Shown here: in pieces, positions 6,478 through 7,028 of the stretch
How the letters are laid out: each line of letters begins with the position of its first letter
Position numbering within the stretch: the stretch's first letter is position 1
Source: Kiritimatiellia bacterium
GTDB taxonomy: Bacteria > Verrucomicrobiota > Kiritimatiellia > UBA8416
Direction: 5' to 3'
Length of the DNA stretch: 7,028 nt
NCBI GenBank assembly: GCA_007126175.1
Contig: SLBU01000166.1
Location: 1 to 7,028, forward strand
Made by a program: the position numbers and the translations under genes
The notes under the pieces: model-generated
The model's database searches: none
The model's input: only the letters and a program-made list of their open reading frames with translations
What the model was told of the DNA's origin: nothing

Positions 6478-6728
6478 TACATGCCCGCCTTATCGCGCAT
6501 CCGTTTCACCGCATCCACCAGATCCGGGGCCCGACCCCGCCCCGCACGCCGTTGCAAAATATCCAATAACTGCTCCCAATCCGATGCCAGTGGTGCCGAA
6601 CCATAATCCCAAGCCTCCGCATCACTACGCTTGAATTGCCACTTCAGCTTCCGATGCGAAACATGCACCCGCACCTCCCGCTTCAAGCCACCCTCTTGTT
6701 TTTCTGTCCACGAAATCAAATTATGCAT
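6477..6728 (-). CDS. Small conserved-looking protein of unknown function (83 aa)
   Basis: I do not recognise this family. It is a real gene by context: a strong CAGGAG ribosome binding site 6 nt upstream, the same strand as its neighbours, a 23-bp gap after yceH and a one-base stop/start overlap with the rlmL-like gene. The first half (about 15-35, REVRVHVSHRKLKWQFKRSD) alternates like beta strands and is basic and aromatic. The second half (about 49-80) looks helical, with a Gly/Arg-rich turn RRAGRGRAPD (60-69). There are 17 Lys/Arg against 12 Asp/Glu, no cysteine, no signal peptide and no membrane segment. The basic character and position between genes for ribosome-acting proteins allow, but do not show, an RNA- or ribosome-binding role. 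Confidence 0.8.
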   Translation of the reverse strand: MHNLISWTEKQEGGLKREVRVHVSHRKLKWQFKRSDAEAWDYGSAPLASDWEQLLDILQRRAGRGRAPDLVDAVKRMRDKAGM

Positions 6729-6734
6729 CTACCA

Positions 6735-6740
6735 CTCCTG
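6735..6740 (-). promoter_or_regulatory. Ribosome binding site of the 83-aa gene
   Basis: CAGGAG on the minus strand, 6 nt before the ATG at 6728. It is a strong match at good spacing and is the main evidence for the start of this small gene. Confidence 0.75.
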
Positions 6741-6751
6741 AAAAGGCACGA

Positions 6752-7028
6752 TCAAAGCAGCGCTTGTTCAATCACCGCGAGACGTGCGTCCAGATCGGCG
6801 AGTTTTTCTTCCATCGCTGCAATTCGCGCATCCTCCACAGGTGCCACTTCAGGCGCAACCGACGGCAACGGTTCCTGCCAATCCTCCACTGCGGGCTCGC
6901 CACAGAACAAATGCGCATAGCGCTCTTCGCGCATCCCGCGTGCAGGTGGGAGCCGCGTGACGAAAGTGCTCTCGCCCCAATGCATCAAGTTATCGAGGAC
7001 TTCCTTCACCTTTGCCGGCGACTCAATA
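6752..7028 (-). CDS. yceH: YceH-family (DUF480) protein, C-terminal part, 5' end outside the window
   Basis: The frame stays open to the right edge of the window (91 residues visible, upstream of the internal GTG at 7009), so this is the 3' end of a longer gene, not an 85-residue protein. YceH proteins are about 210-220 residues with two winged-helix domains and a C-terminal coiled coil. The visible part shows the end of the second winged helix, with the family pattern VLDNLMHWGE, FVTRLPPARGMREERYAHLFCGEP, then an acidic Pro/Glu/Val spacer. It ends in a predicted coiled coil of about 25 residues (ARIAAMEEKLADLDARLAVI and onward). The molecular role of YceH is unknown; the fold suggests nucleic-acid or protein binding. 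It is first of the visible minus-strand operon genes, and its TGA at 6752 is 23 bp before the next ATG. Family assignment rests on the arginine-rich RLP...RYAHLFCGE block. Confidence 0.82.
   Translation of the reverse strand, partial: IESPAKVKEVLDNLMHWGESTFVTRLPPARGMREERYAHLFCGEPAVEDWQEPLPSVAPEVAPVEDARIAAMEEKLADLDARLAVIEQALL

Noticed and set aside
6752..7009. Complete 85-aa protein starting at GTG 7009
   Set aside because: The frame continues open to the window edge and the sequence corresponds to the C-terminal part of the longer YceH family, so the gene is truncated by the window, not short.

Overview
The window is about 7 kb of compact bacterial chromosome, moderately GC-rich. It carries housekeeping and metabolic genes, with no mobile element, CRISPR array, rRNA or tRNA that I can see. 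The gene content points to a Gram-negative-type bacterium using sigma-54: a class III glutamine synthetase behind a near-perfect sigma-54 promoter, a YceH-family protein, an RlmL-like rRNA methyltransferase and a Uup-type ABC-F ATPase. A PVC-group (Verrucomicrobia-like) or deltaproteobacterial-type host would fit, but I cannot place it from this sequence alone.

Left part (1-663): the 5' end of glnN (glutamine synthetase III) runs leftward off the window. It starts at 340 with a clear ribosome binding site and a -24/-12 promoter at 415-432. A 323-bp divergent intergenic region separates it from the next gene. At the other end of that gap lies a sigma-70-type promoter (629-657). Its spacing puts the transcription start on, or within a base or two of, the A of the next gene's ATG, and that gene has no Shine-Dalgarno, so a leaderless mRNA is predicted.

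Middle (664-3483): a single 939-residue gene fuses an N-terminal DUF1638 domain to a hydantoinase/oxoprolinase-like ASKHA ATPase module. A small winged-helix-like segment sits inside the second module. It stands alone on the + strand. It lacks several hallmark segments of true hydantoinases and 5-oxoprolinases. An accessory or activator role, possibly in corrinoid or methyl-transfer metabolism, is a hypothesis only. This is the most interesting protein in the window.

Right part (3505-7028): four tightly packed minus-strand genes read in the order yceH (partial), an 83-residue unknown, an rlmL-like 23S rRNA methyltransferase, and uup. Junctions of 23 bp, a 1-nt TAGTG overlap and 12 bp indicate one operon with translational coupling. 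The rlmL-uup order also occurs in Escherichia coli, so this is a widely kept pairing of two ribosome-linked genes. The small unknown protein may belong to the same functional theme. The uup gene and the DUF1638 fusion converge tail to tail with only 21 bp between stop codons and no convincing terminator.
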